Below are positions 1-9,010 of a stretch of DNA of 64,000 nucleotides, one piece after another (positions within the stretch are counted from its first letter, which is position 1; each line of letters opens with the position of its first letter). The notes below the pieces were generated by a model. That model was not told the origin of the DNA. It searched no databases and worked only from the letters and a program-made list of their open reading frames with translations. The DNA comes from Orenia metallireducens (lineage in GTDB: Bacteria; Bacillota; Halanaerobiia; Halobacteroidales; Halobacteroidaceae). The position numbers were made by a program, and so were the translations under genes. The stretch is from contig NZ_LWDV01000007.1 in NCBI RefSeq assembly GCF_001693735.1, positions 1-64,000 of the forward strand, read 5' to 3'.

Positions 1-31
1 TTTTTCTTTTTTCTCTCAATCAACTTTTACT

Positions 32-60
32 ATATTAACATCTAATTTACAACTTGTCAA
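32..60 (-). promoter_or_regulatory. sigma-A-type promoter firing out of the window
   Basis: On the minus strand TTGACA (55-60) is followed after exactly 17 bases by TAATAT (32-37). It lies downstream of the pheT stop and points toward the left edge, so it should serve a gene outside the window. Confidence 0.6.
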
Positions 61-99
61 GAAAATTAATAGAAGGGTACCACATATATTATGGTACCC
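61..99 (-). terminator. possible terminator after pheT
   Basis: A 9-bp inverted repeat (GGGTACCAT / GTGGTACCC, one G-T pair) occupies 75-99 just after the pheT stop. On the minus strand it is followed by a moderately T-rich run. The U-tract is weak, so this is a tentative call. Confidence 0.45.
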
Positions 100-113
100 A
101 AGAATCATCATAT

Positions 114-2516
114 CTATTCTCTAATCTTTGCTCCTAGTTTATTATATAACTCTTCCTCTATTTTAGCTTGAACTTCATTCACTTCTTTATCAGTTAATGT
201 TCTATCTGCCCTTCTATAAATTAATGAATAAGCTAAACTCTTATACCCTTCTGGAACCTGTTCACCTTGATATAAGTCAAATAACTCAACCGATTCTAAA
301 ATATCCTTACCTAATTTTATTATAATATCTTTAATATCTTTACTATTTAACTTTTCTTCTACTAATAATGCAATATCTCTAGTTGAAGCAGGATACTTAG
401 GTAATGATACATACTCTCTATCAAAAGTAGCATTATCTATAATCGAAGAGAATTCTAGCTCAAAGATTGTAACTCTCTCTTCCAACTTGTAATTCTCTTG
501 GACATCAGGGTGTAATTCCCCTAAGTATCCAACTACTTCGCCCTTTATCTTAACTTGAGCTGTTCTTCCTGGATGGAGTGTTGGATGCTCTCCAGTGATA
601 AATTCTACATTATTTACTCCTAAAACATCAAAGTACTCTTCTAATATCCCTTTCAAATAGAAGAAACCTGGTGCATTTAAATTCCAAGGGTCTCTTAAAT
701 ATTTATTCATAGCAGCCCCTGTTAATTGTATCTTCTCTAGAGGCAACTCTTTATTATCTACAGGAATAAATACTTTCCCCAATTCAAATAAAGCTACATT
801 CTCAGCATTACGATTAATATTGAAAGAGACATTCTCTAAAATTCCTGGTAGTAATGATGTTCTCATCACACTATATTCATAACCGATAGGATTACTCAAT
901 TGAACTGTTTTTCTTAAAGAAGAATCTTCAGGTAAGTTAATTTTATTGAAGAAATCAGGATTTATAAAAGAGTAATTATGTACTTCTAATAACCCTAAAC
1001 TAGCTAATAGCTCTCTAGTCTTATCCTCAACTTTCTGCTTCCAAGTCTTCTTACCTTGAGTGATATCCCCACTTGGTTGTGTAGCTTCTATCTTATCATA
1101 TCCATATAATCTAGCTATCTCTTCAACCAAGTCAATCTCTTGCTCTACATCTACACGAAAAGCTGGAACTTTAACTGCTAATACATCTCCCATATCCTCA
1201 ACTTCAAAGTGTAGCTTCTCTAATAAGGTCTTGATTCTAACCTTAGCAAACTCTGCACCTAATAGCTTACTTACCCTTCTTGGTCTAACCTTGATAACTC
1301 TTTCCTCAAAAGGTACAGGATAGATGTCTTGCTTACCTTTAATTACTTGACCACCACTTAGCTCTGCAATCAATTGAGCAGCTCTATCTAAAGCCAGTTC
1401 TACTATATTAATATCAACACCTCTTTCAAATCGGTGAGATGCATCACTATGTATACCTAATTTCTTTGATGTTTTTCGGACAGATACTGGATTGAAGTTA
1501 GCACTCTCTAAAAAGATTGTAGTAGTCTCATCTGTTACTTCACTATTAGCTCCACCCATTACTCCTGCTATACAGACTGCCTTTTTAGCATCTGCAATCA
1601 CTAGCATATCCTCAGTTAGATTTCTCTCTTCATCATCTAGAGTAATCAGTTTCTCTCCAGCTTTAGCAGTTCTAACTACAACCTTATTTCCTTCTAATTT
1701 AGAGTAATCAAAGGCATGTAATGGCTGACCTAGCTCCATTAAAATAAAGTTAGTTACATCAACGATATTATTGATAGGTCTAACTCCTGCAGCTTCCAAT
1801 CTCTTCTTTAACCATAACGGTGAATCTTTTACCTCTACACCGGTAATTACTCTACCTGCATAACGAGGACAGAGCTCATTATCTTCAACCTCTATCTTAA
1901 CCCAATCATTAATCTCCTCTTCTATCTCTGTAACTTCTGCTGTAGGTAACTTTAATTCATTACCTGTTATTGCCGAAACCTCCCTTGCCACTCCAATCAT
2001 ACTTAAAGAGTGGGCAAAGTTAGGTGTTAAATCTAATTCAATAACTATATCATCAATACCAAGCTCATCAACCAACTTATTACCTACATTAACTTTCTCC
2101 GGTAAAATAAATAGACCATCTACTCCATCATCAGGAAGCTCCAACTCATTAGTAGAGCACATCATTCCAAAGGATGTTACACCTCTTAGCTTAGCCTTCT
2201 TGATTTTCATACCATTTGGCATAGTTGTTCCAACCAATGCTACAGGAACCTTATCACCAACATCCATATTCTTAGCACCACAGACTATCTGCAACTCTTC
2301 ATCTTGACCTACATCGACCTTACAGACCGATAATTTATCAGCATTCTCATGAGAAACCTTCTCCTTTATCTGCCCTACTACTATATCCTGAATCTCTCTT
2401 CCTTTATATTCAATACCATCAACCTCTAATCCAGCTAAAGTCAACTTTTCAGCCAACTCTTCTGGTGTATAATCAAAATCTACATATTCCTTCAACCATT
2501 TATATGAAACCTTCAT
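114..2516 (-). CDS. pheT: phenylalanyl-tRNA synthetase beta subunit
   Basis: Beta subunit of the cytosolic alpha2-beta2 enzyme that charges tRNA-Phe. The 800-residue length is normal for bacterial PheT. Domains follow the usual order: an EMAP/tRNA-binding OB fold (about 40-150), the B3/B4 editing region (about 210-370), a B5 domain (about 400-475, ending near GYDKIEATQP), the inactive class II-like core, and a C-terminal FDX-ACB anticodon-binding domain (about 705-798). The ATG has a GGGGGAT Shine-Dalgarno. It lies 78 bases downstream of pheS and should be cotranscribed with it under the T-box further upstream. Confidence 0.97.
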   Translation of the reverse strand: MKVSYKWLKEYVDFDYTPEELAEKLTLAGLEVDGIEYKGREIQDIVVGQIKEKVSHENADKLSVCKVDVGQDEELQIVCGAKNMDVGDKVPVALVGTTMPNGMKIKKAKLRGVTSFGMMCSTNELELPDDGVDGLFILPEKVNVGNKLVDELGIDDIVIELDLTPNFAHSLSMIGVAREVSAITGNELKLPTAEVTEIEEEINDWVKIEVEDNELCPRYAGRVITGVEVKDSPLWLKKRLEAAGVRPINNIVDVTNFILMELGQPLHAFDYSKLEGNKVVVRTAKAGEKLITLDDEERNLTEDMLVIADAKKAVCIAGVMGGANSEVTDETTTIFLESANFNPVSVRKTSKKLGIHSDASHRFERGVDINIVELALDRAAQLIAELSGGQVIKGKQDIYPVPFEERVIKVRPRRVSKLLGAEFAKVRIKTLLEKLHFEVEDMGDVLAVKVPAFRVDVEQEIDLVEEIARLYGYDKIEATQPSGDITQGKKTWKQKVEDKTRELLASLGLLEVHNYSFINPDFFNKINLPEDSSLRKTVQLSNPIGYEYSVMRTSLLPGILENVSFNINRNAENVALFELGKVFIPVDNKELPLEKIQLTGAAMNKYLRDPWNLNAPGFFYLKGILEEYFDVLGVNNVEFITGEHPTLHPGRTAQVKIKGEVVGYLGELHPDVQENYKLEERVTIFELEFSSIIDNATFDREYVSLPKYPASTRDIALLVEEKLNSKDIKDIIIKLGKDILESVELFDLYQGEQVPEGYKSLAYSLIYRRADRTLTDKEVNEVQAKIEEELYNKLGAKIRE

Positions 2517-2594
2517 CCTTATCCCCCTTCGTATTAGTTACTAATAATTAACTAAAATACTTCACACTACTTACTTTTCACTTCTTACTGCTTG

Positions 2595-3614
2595 TTAAAA
2601 CTGCTCTAAAAATCTAATATCATTCTCATATAATAATCTCATATCATCAATTCCATACTTCAACATAGCAATTCGCTCTACCCCAATACCAAAAGCAAAT
2701 CCACTATACTCTTCTGAGTCTATTCCTGACATCTCCAATACATTGGGATGAACCATCCCCGAACCTAAAATCTCTAACCAACCTGTACCAGAGCAAATTC
2801 TACATCCTTCTCCACCACAACTAGCACAAGACACATCAACCTCAGCACTTGGCTCAGTAAATGGGAAGTAACTTGGTCTAAATCTAACCTCTCTCTCTTC
2901 ACCAAATAGCTCATGTACAACCTTAATTAATATCGCCTTTAAATTAGCAAAGGATATATCCTTATCTATCATTAAACCTTCAACTTGATGGAATACTGGG
3001 CTATGAGTAGCATCTACCTCATCTGAACGATAAACTCTACCTGGTGCAATTACTCTAATTGGTGGTTCAGTCTTTTCCATAGTTCTAACCTGTACACCAG
3101 AGGTATGAGTTCTTAATAATATATCTCCACCCACATAAAAAGTATCTTGCATATCCCTTGCTGGATGATTTGCAGGAAAGTTTAAAGCCTCAAAGTTATA
3201 ATAATCCTTCTCTACTTCAGGTCCTTCAGCAATTTCAAAGCCTAAACCTAAGAACAATTCTTTAATCTCATTAAAAGCTAAAGTTAACGGATGTTGCTTT
3301 CCTAGCTTTCTTCTTTGACCTGGTAATGTAACATCGATACCTTCCGATTTCAAACGTTCCTGTTTAGCAAGTTCTTTTAAAGTAGTTTCTTTTTCACTAA
3401 GGAGCTTATTTAACTCACCTTTAACTACATTAACTAGCTTACCAACTACTGGTCTCTCTTCTGCAGACAAACTACCCATTCCTCTTAGGATCTGGGTCAA
3501 CTCTCCCTTTTTACCTAAGTACTTAATTCTTAATTCTTCTAAACTTTCTAGGTTATCAACAGCTTTAATTGCATCAATCGCTTCTTGTTGCAAACCTCTT
3601 ATCTTCTCTTCCAT
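2595..3614 (-). CDS. pheS: phenylalanyl-tRNA synthetase alpha subunit
   Basis: Catalytic alpha subunit of PheRS, 339 residues, the usual length. An N-terminal coiled-coil domain (about 1-90) precedes the class II catalytic core. Motif 2 is visible around [18 protein letters not shown], and motif 3 in [14 protein letters not shown] near the C-terminus. A Cys-rich stretch ([16 protein letters not shown]) lies in the core insertion, as in many Firmicute PheS proteins. The ATG is preceded by AAGGGGGAT. Order methyltransferase-pheS-pheT matches Bacillus ysgA-pheS-pheT. Expression is probably controlled by the T-box leader at 3685-3990. Confidence 0.97.
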   Translation of the reverse strand: MEEKIRGLQQEAIDAIKAVDNLESLEELRIKYLGKKGELTQILRGMGSLSAEERPVVGKLVNVVKGELNKLLSEKETTLKELAKQERLKSEGIDVTLPGQRRKLGKQHPLTLAFNEIKELFLGLGFEIAEGPEVEKDYYNFEALNFPANHPARDMQDTFYVGGDILLRTHTSGVQVRTMEKTEPPIRVIAPGRVYRSDEVDATHSPVFHQVEGLMIDKDISFANLKAILIKVVHELFGEEREVRFRPSYFPFTEPSAEVDVSCASCGGEGCRICSGTGWLEILGSGMVHPNVLEMSGIDSEEYSGFAFGIGVERIAMLKYGIDDMRLLYENDIRFLEQF

Positions 3615-3684
3615 CTCTAAATCCCCCTTATAAGTTATTTAAAACTTTTCTTAACCTTGCTCTAAGTCAAAATTATAAAAACAA

Positions 3685-3990
3685 AAACTCTTTCATCCTT
3701 AATTAAGGACGAAAGAGTTTATCTTCCGCGGTACCACCTTGCTTAATCTATTAAATACTTAATAGCCATTATTTTTCAGTTTATAACTAAAATAGATTCT
3801 CTTAATTTCTGATAACGGCAGAAGACCGACATAGCCTATTTTATAGTAAATCAATAACTATAGTTCAACTAGTAACTCCAGAGTGAACTTCACTTAGTCT
3901 GATTTTAAGGATACTCTCAGTCTATGATATCCTCTCCCTGATAAAATAAGTTCTAAGCTACTCTCTCCTTCACAGTCTTTAATCATATTA
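3685..3990 (-). ncRNA. T-box leader of pheST (tRNA-Phe sensing)
   Basis: The minus strand carries the T-box core AAGGTGGTACCGCGG (3726-3740), which pairs with the uncharged tRNA acceptor end. It is followed by an intrinsic terminator hairpin (about 3685-3720, AAACTCTTTCGTCC paired with its complement) ending in T-rich DNA. In the upstream stem I region the sequence GAAG-TTC-ACTCTGGAG puts a TTC (Phe) codon at 3885-3887 in the place expected for the specifier. T-box RNAs read through when tRNA is uncharged, so low tRNA-Phe charging should raise pheST expression. Confidence 0.92.
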
Positions 3991-3993
3991 AAT

Positions 3994-4022
3994 TTATTAT
4001 GTAACTTTAAAGATATTGTCAA
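3994..4022 (-). promoter_or_regulatory. promoter of the pheST T-box transcript
   Basis: TTGACA (4017-4022) and TAATAA (3994-3999) are separated by exactly 17 bases on the minus strand, placing the transcription start just upstream of the T-box stem I. Confidence 0.7.
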
Positions 4023-4097
4023 TTTAATTTGTTTAAAATTATATCATAGCTTTCTAATAATCACAAGTTTAAAATAATGGTGATTAGTAATTCGTTA

Positions 4098-4904
4098 CTA
4101 GTTATTAGTAACTATTCTCTGCCTAACAGCCTCATAGACCATTATCCCTGCAGCCATAGCTACATTCAAGGATTCAGCATCACCAACTAAAGGTATTTTA
4201 ATTAGCTGGTCAGCAAATTCTATCAGTTCATCCCTTGGACCAGTTCCTTCGTTTCCTACAACAATCGCTGTAGAAGATGAGCAATCAACCTCAAAGTGAT
4301 ACTTATCACCATTGATATCACCAACAACGACCTTAACACCACTATCATCTAAGATGTTCTTTAATTCCTTTAGGTCACTTGCCCAATAAACAGGCATTCT
4401 AAATAAAGAACCCATTGTAGCCCGAATAGTCTTCTGATTATAAAGGCTTACGGTTCCTTTAGTAGTAATCACACCATCTACCCCTGCTGCATCAGCAGTT
4501 CTAATGATTGTCCCCAAATTACCTGGGTCTTGCACTTGATCAACTATCAATATTAGCTTATTATCTCCTGTTAATATATCAGTTAGATTATAGTCAACTT
4601 GTTCTACAATAGCCAATATACCTTGAGGACTTTCTGTATCAGCAACCTTTTGAATAATCTCATCATCAACTTCTAATATCTCTGCGCCAGTCTCTCTTAA
4701 ATCAGCTAATAATTCTTCTCCACGCTGATTTCTCATTAGATACTCTGAATAAAAAACCTGCTCTATATTTACATCTTCCTTAATTGCTTCTTCGACAATT
4801 CTAACACCTTCTAAAACAAATTTGCTCTCTTGTCTAATATACTTAGTACGATATAAAGAACGTAAATATTTAATTCTATCATTTGTAAAACTAGATATTC
4901 TCAT
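4098..4904 (-). CDS. TrmH/SpoU-family RNA 2'-O-methyltransferase (YsgA-type)
   Basis: SPOUT-class RNA methyltransferase that transfers a methyl group from SAM to a ribose 2'-OH, probably in 23S rRNA. An N-terminal substrate-binding domain (about 1-95) precedes the knotted catalytic domain. All three SpoU motifs are visible: DPGNLGTIIRTADA with the conserved Asn and Arg, VVGNEGTG, and the C-terminal IPL...ESLNVAMAAGI. The frame opens at a GTG (4934) without a Shine-Dalgarno; the ATG at 4904 has AAGGGAG upstream, giving 268 residues. Position next to pheST matches Bacillus ysgA. The exact target nucleotide cannot be read from sequence. Confidence 0.9.
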   Translation of the reverse strand: MRISSFTNDRIKYLRSLYRTKYIRQESKFVLEGVRIVEEAIKEDVNIEQVFYSEYLMRNQRGEELLADLRETGAEILEVDDEIIQKVADTESPQGILAIVEQVDYNLTDILTGDNKLILIVDQVQDPGNLGTIIRTADAAGVDGVITTKGTVSLYNQKTIRATMGSLFRMPVYWASDLKELKNILDDSGVKVVVGDINGDKYHFEVDCSSSTAIVVGNEGTGPRDELIEFADQLIKIPLVGDAESLNVAMAAGIMVYEAVRQRIVTNN

Positions 4905-4976
4905 TCTATAATAACTCCCTTCTGATAATAACACGAGTTATTATATCATAATTTCTTATATTAATACAAATAGTGA

Positions 4977-5921
4977 TTAGCACTCTAATAATTCTAATTT
5001 ATCAATCTTTATTTCATCTAAATATTGATTTACTTCTTCTAATGTCCCCATCTCCGCTCCTGGTCGCAAGATAGTTGCTATACTCATAGCTATTGCAAAT
5101 CTAAACATATCCTTTATCTTATAGTCATTGAGATAAGCTACTGCCATAGCAGCTACTACACTATCACCTGCTCCTACTGTACTGACCACATCTACCTCTG
5201 GAGGAGTGGCTTTAAGTGTACCTTCTTTAGTTGTCAAAACCGCTCCTTCCGCTCCCAAAGAGACTAGCACCATCTCAATTCCATCTTCGACTAAATTTTT
5301 ACTGATTTCAACAGCTTCCTCTACTGATAATTCTTTTCCATAGACTTCCCCCAACTCTCTAAGATTTGGTTTAACTAAGTTAGGTTTAGCTTCTAAAGCC
5401 AATTTCAAAGGTGCTTGAGAGGTATCTAAAAAGACTTTGATATTATTATTCTCTTCTTTAATCTTATTAATTAATTTTTGATAAAAATCCTCGGAGCAAC
5501 CTGATGGCAAACTTCCTGCCAATACAATAAATTCACTCTCATCTATAGTAGATATAACCTTCTCTTCTATAACCTCTAGCACTTCTTTAGGTATCTTAGG
5601 TCCTAATTGATTAATTTTGGTCTCATGACCTAAATCATCAATCACTTTTATGTTAATTCTAGTATCATCCTGTATCCAAGTAAAATCAGTGGTTATTCCT
5701 AGTTCTTTTAAACTGCCACCTATAAATTGCCCACTCTCTCCACCTATACAGCCTAAAGCCTTAGTCTCTTCTCCTAAGTTTTTTACTCCTTTAGAGACAT
5801 TAATCCCTTTACCTGCCGCAGCTTTACTCACAAATTCTACTCTATTAACCTTGCCTATTTTCAATTCTGGTGCTTTTACAGTATAATCAACAGCAGGATT
5901 AATGGTTAGAGTTGTAATCAA
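4977..5921 (-). CDS. 1-phosphofructokinase-family hexose kinase (PfkB/FruK/LacC)
   Basis: Ribokinase/PfkB-superfamily sugar-phosphate kinase, 314 residues. The N-terminus ITTLTINPAVDYTV and the AAGKGINVSKGVKNLGEET segment are typical of the 1-phosphofructokinase/tagatose-6-phosphate kinase branch. The C-terminal PfkB signature GAGDSVVA contains the catalytic Asp. It probably phosphorylates fructose-1-phosphate or a related sugar phosphate to a bisphosphate. Start is TTG with GGGAGGG upstream. It begins 16 bases after ktrA1, so it is likely in the ktrB1-ktrA1 transcript. No PTS gene is adjacent, so the physiological substrate is uncertain. Confidence 0.85.
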   Translation of the reverse strand: MITTLTINPAVDYTVKAPELKIGKVNRVEFVSKAAAGKGINVSKGVKNLGEETKALGCIGGESGQFIGGSLKELGITTDFTWIQDDTRINIKVIDDLGHETKINQLGPKIPKEVLEVIEEKVISTIDESEFIVLAGSLPSGCSEDFYQKLINKIKEENNNIKVFLDTSQAPLKLALEAKPNLVKPNLRELGEVYGKELSVEEAVEISKNLVEDGIEMVLVSLGAEGAVLTTKEGTLKATPPEVDVVSTVGAGDSVVAAMAVAYLNDYKIKDMFRFAIAMSIATILRPGAEMGTLEEVNQYLDEIKIDKLELLEC

Positions 5922-5937
5922 AATAATCCCTCCCTTT

Positions 5938-6585
5938 CTACATCTTCCTTAATTCATCAAGGCTATCATTATCACCCATCACTATTAAAGTATCACCAGC
6001 TTTAATTTCAGTTTCAGCTCGTGGTGAGATATTTATACCATCTCTACTCCTAATTGCCATAACATTAACTCCAAAGCGGCTCCTTAACTGTAAATCCAAT
6101 AGATTCTTATTATACATATTATCATCAGCTGCAATCTCCACAACACTATAGTTAGGAGCCAATTCTATATACTCTAAAACATTAGAAGAAATTAAATTAT
6201 TTGCTATCCTCATTCCCATATCCCTCTCTGGATAGACAATTCTGTCTGCTCCAACCTTACTTAATACCTTCCCATGTAGCTGATCTTTAGCTTTAACAAC
6301 AACACTCTTTACACCTAACTCCTTTAAAATCAAGGTAGCTAAGATATTTGCATGGATATTCTCACCGATACTAACTACTGCTACATCAAAATTGCTAACC
6401 CCTAAAGTCTTTAGAGCATCTTCATCAGTAGCATCTGCTTGGACAGCATGAGTTACTATATTACTTATCTCTTGCACCTTCTCTTCATCAGTATCAATCG
6501 CTAAAACATCATAATGCTTATTAGCTAAAGTTTTGGCAACACTATATCCAAATCTCCCTAAACCAACAACTATAAACTGCCTCAA
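5938..6585 (-). CDS. ktrA: KtrA-type RCK gating subunit of a K+ uptake system (copy 1)
   Basis: Cytosolic regulator of KtrB. The N-terminal RCK_N Rossmann domain has GLGRFG at residues 8-13 and an acidic residue after beta-2 for nucleotide binding. The C-terminal RCK_C domain (about 135-215) is, in KtrA relatives, the c-di-AMP-binding module that closes the channel. Length is 215, as for Bacillus KtrA. Start is TTG with AGGAGGG upstream. It begins 15 bases after ktrB1. It is a close paralogue of the copy at 8348-8995; the RCK_C halves differ most. Confidence 0.92.
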   Translation of the reverse strand: MRQFIVVGLGRFGYSVAKTLANKHYDVLAIDTDEEKVQEISNIVTHAVQADATDEDALKTLGVSNFDVAVVSIGENIHANILATLILKELGVKSVVVKAKDQLHGKVLSKVGADRIVYPERDMGMRIANNLISSNVLEYIELAPNYSVVEIAADDNMYNKNLLDLQLRSRFGVNVMAIRSRDGINISPRAETEIKAGDTLIVMGDNDSLDELRKM

Positions 6586-6600
6586 GATTTACCCTCCTAA

Positions 6601-7929
6601 CTATCCAATTAATATCTTCTCCTCTGGATATCTAATCTTATTGTTCTTCTCTCTCTCTCCAAGTGCCATAGCCAAAGTCAATGGTCCTACTCGTCCAGTA
6701 AACATTATAATAGTAATTAAAATCCTCCCAATAGTACTTAAATCCCCAGTTATCCCTGTAGATAGACCAACTGTAGCATAAGCAGATACCGTTTCAAAAA
6801 ATACATGGAGAAAATCAAATTGCTCAGTAATTGATAAGATTAAAGTTGCCATGATAATTACCAATAAAGAGACTATCGTTACTGCTAGAGCCTTATAAAC
6901 TGTAATCTGAGATAACCTCCTCTTAAATAACTCTACATCTTGCTTACCTATTATTAGTGAATATGTAGTAACTATTAATACCCCAATTGTAGTCGTCTTT
7001 AATCCTCCTCCTGTTGAACCAGGTGAGGCTCCAATAAACATTAATATAATAATTAAGAATAAACTCCCTTGGGTTAGCTTACCTATTGGAATTGTATTAA
7101 AACCTGCTGTTCTAGGAGTAACCCCTTGAAAATATGCAGAGATTAGTTCATCTTTTAAAGTTAACTGTCCAAAGGTATCAGGATTAGGTAGCTCTAATAG
7201 AAAGATACCTACAGTACCAATTAAAATCAAAAATAGAGTAGTTACTAATACTAGCTTACTATTTAATGATAAAGATTTAAATTTTCTCTTTTGATACAAA
7301 TCAGCAATAACAGCAAAGCCAAGTCCACCTAAGATAAATAAGATAGTTATCACAAAATTGATATAGTAATTTCTAGTGAAATTCTCTAAACTATTACTAA
7401 ATAGTGCAAATCCTGCATTACAGAAGGCAGAAATAGCATGAAAGATAGAGAAGAAAATCGCCTGAGAAACCGGTAATGAATTTTTAAAGTTAAAAAAGAG
7501 TAATAGTGCACCACTTAACTCAATGGCTAGAGTCAATACAATCACATAACGAACCAACTTAATAACTCCTGATAAGCTAAAATGGTTCAACTCCTCTCTA
7601 ATAATTATTCTCTCTCTAAAAGTAATCTTTCTCCCTAATAATAATGCAAATAACGTAGATGTAGTCATAAAACCAAAACCACCAATCTGAATCAGCACCA
7701 ATACCACAGTCTGTCCAAAACGAGTCAGATAAGTAGCAGTATCAACTACTATTAACCCAGTTACAGCTGTAGCCGAAGTAGCTGTAAATAATGCATCAAC
7801 TAAATTCAAACCCTGTCCATTTACTGTAGCCATTGGCAATGATAATAAAAAAGCCCCTATACTGATGACTATCAGATAACCCATAGTCAAAAAACGAGCT
7901 GGAGTTAGCCACTTTGTCTTTGCAAGAAT
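6601..7929 (-). CDS. ktrB: KtrB-type K+ translocating subunit (copy 1), possible ATT start
   Basis: Membrane subunit of a Na+-coupled Ktr potassium importer, with four M1-P-M2 repeats. Selectivity-filter glycines are visible in SATAVTGLIV, AFCNAGFA, TPRTAGFNT and YATVGLSTG. The GASPGSTGGGLKTTT gating loop is present. The frame can open at GTG 7938, but that GTG is inside the Shine-Dalgarno GGAGGTGAT itself. The correctly spaced codon is ATT at 7929-7927, giving 442 residues. No riboswitch precedes this copy, unlike copy 2; a MITE-like repeat (8068-8278) lies upstream instead. Gene identity is certain; the start is not. Confidence 0.9.
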   Translation of the reverse strand: MLAKTKWLTPARFLTMGYLIVISIGAFLLSLPMATVNGQGLNLVDALFTATSATAVTGLIVVDTATYLTRFGQTVVLVLIQIGGFGFMTTSTLFALLLGRKITFRERIIIREELNHFSLSGVIKLVRYVIVLTLAIELSGALLLFFNFKNSLPVSQAIFFSIFHAISAFCNAGFALFSNSLENFTRNYYINFVITILFILGGLGFAVIADLYQKRKFKSLSLNSKLVLVTTLFLILIGTVGIFLLELPNPDTFGQLTLKDELISAYFQGVTPRTAGFNTIPIGKLTQGSLFLIIILMFIGASPGSTGGGLKTTTIGVLIVTTYSLIIGKQDVELFKRRLSQITVYKALAVTIVSLLVIIMATLILSITEQFDFLHVFFETVSAYATVGLSTGITGDLSTIGRILITIIMFTGRVGPLTLAMALGEREKNNKIRYPEEKILIG

Positions 7930-8067
7930 TAATATCACCTCCTGTTAAATACTCTTTCCTTAATATTACCTAAATCAAGTAAGATTATAACTTTACTATA
8001 AATTTATTTTACTAATTTAGTGGGTTATCATAGTTTAATCTTTGTATAGGAAGTGTCCTTAAGATAG

Positions 8068-8278
8068 ATATTGCGACACTTTTATAGTTAAAAATTAAGT
8101 TCAAAACCTCACACCTCACCCCTTAATCCCCCTACGAGTAATACAGTTCAATTACTCTTCGTACACAACCAGTCTCTCCTTAACTAATGAGAGAGGAAGC
8201 TCTTTCTCTTTTACTTTTCTCCCTTCTCCTAAGAGTAGGAGAAGGGTTGAAGATGAGGTGTGAAAAGTGTCGCAATAT
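8068..8278. repeat. MITE-like element, short type (copy A)
   Basis: A 211-bp non-coding unit begins with ATATTGCGACACTTTT and ends with its near-perfect inverted complement AAAAGTGTCGCAATAT. Inside it are internal hairpins and the phrase GATGAGGTGTGA, shared with copies B (32495-32587) and C (39521-39672). It fills most of the gap between ktrA2 and ktrB1. The flanks TAGATAT on the left and ATATACCCAT on the right match the two end types seen in the other copies, in the opposite orientation to B and C. Confidence 0.75.
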
Positions 8279-8312
8279 ACCCATATAACCCCTTTTCAAC
8301 TAATAGAAGCAT

Positions 8313-8344
8313 AAAAAAATGACCAACAAATGTTGGTCATTTTT
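8313..8344 (-). terminator. terminator of the ktrB2-ktrA2 operon
   Basis: On the minus strand AAAATGACCAACA and its complement form a 12-13 bp hairpin followed by seven Ts, immediately after the ktrA2 stop. It is a strong intrinsic terminator separating the two Ktr operons. Confidence 0.88.
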
Positions 8345-8347
8345 CCT

Positions 8348-8995
8348 CTAATATTCTTTTAAAAGCCTCAAGCCATCTTCATGCCCCATTACTACCAAGA
8401 TATCACCTGACTCAATTACATCAGTTGCTTCTGGTGAGACATTAACCTTATGCTCATTCTTAATAGCTATAACATTTACTCCAAATTTCCCTCTAATATC
8501 TGTTTCAGCCAAAGTCTTTCCTGATAACTTCTCAGAAGCCACTACTTCTGCAATACTATAACCTGGAGCCAGCTCAATATAATCCAATACATTAGCAGAA
8601 ATTAAATTATTAGCTACTCTCACTCCCATATCACGCTCTGGATAGACTATCTTATCGGCACCTACTTTAGTCAGTAACTTACCATGTAGACTATCTTGAG
8701 CCTTTACAACAACATACTTAACACCTTGCTCCTTTAATATAAGTGTAGCCAAGATATTAGCATGAATATTTGTTCCAATACTAACTATAGCAATATCAAA
8801 GTTATTCACCCCTAAAGTCTTAAGGGCATCCTCATCAGTAGCATCTGCCTGTACTGCATGGGTTACCAAGCCACTAATCTCTTGAATCTTATCGGCATCT
8901 GAGTCAACAACCAAGACATCATAACCTTTACTAGCCAATGTAGTTGCTACACTTGAGCCAAATCTACCTAAACCTACAACCATAAATTGCTTCAT
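8348..8995 (-). CDS. ktrA: KtrA-type RCK gating subunit (copy 2, riboswitch operon)
   Basis: Second KtrA paralogue, 215 residues. RCK_N carries GLGRFG (residues 8-13), and RCK_C spans about 135-215. It should form the cytosolic octameric ring that gates KtrB2 in response to ATP/ADP, and c-di-AMP is known to bind RCK_C in this family. It begins 15 bases after ktrB2 with a GGGAGG Shine-Dalgarno and ATG. Transcription should therefore be controlled by the c-di-AMP riboswitch at 10447-10656, so c-di-AMP could act on both synthesis and activity. Confidence 0.93.
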   Translation of the reverse strand: MKQFMVVGLGRFGSSVATTLASKGYDVLVVDSDADKIQEISGLVTHAVQADATDEDALKTLGVNNFDIAIVSIGTNIHANILATLILKEQGVKYVVVKAQDSLHGKLLTKVGADKIVYPERDMGVRVANNLISANVLDYIELAPGYSIAEVVASEKLSGKTLAETDIRGKFGVNVIAIKNEHKVNVSPEATDVIESGDILVVMGHEDGLRLLKEY

Positions 8996-9010
8996 TAATC
9001 TAGACCTCCC

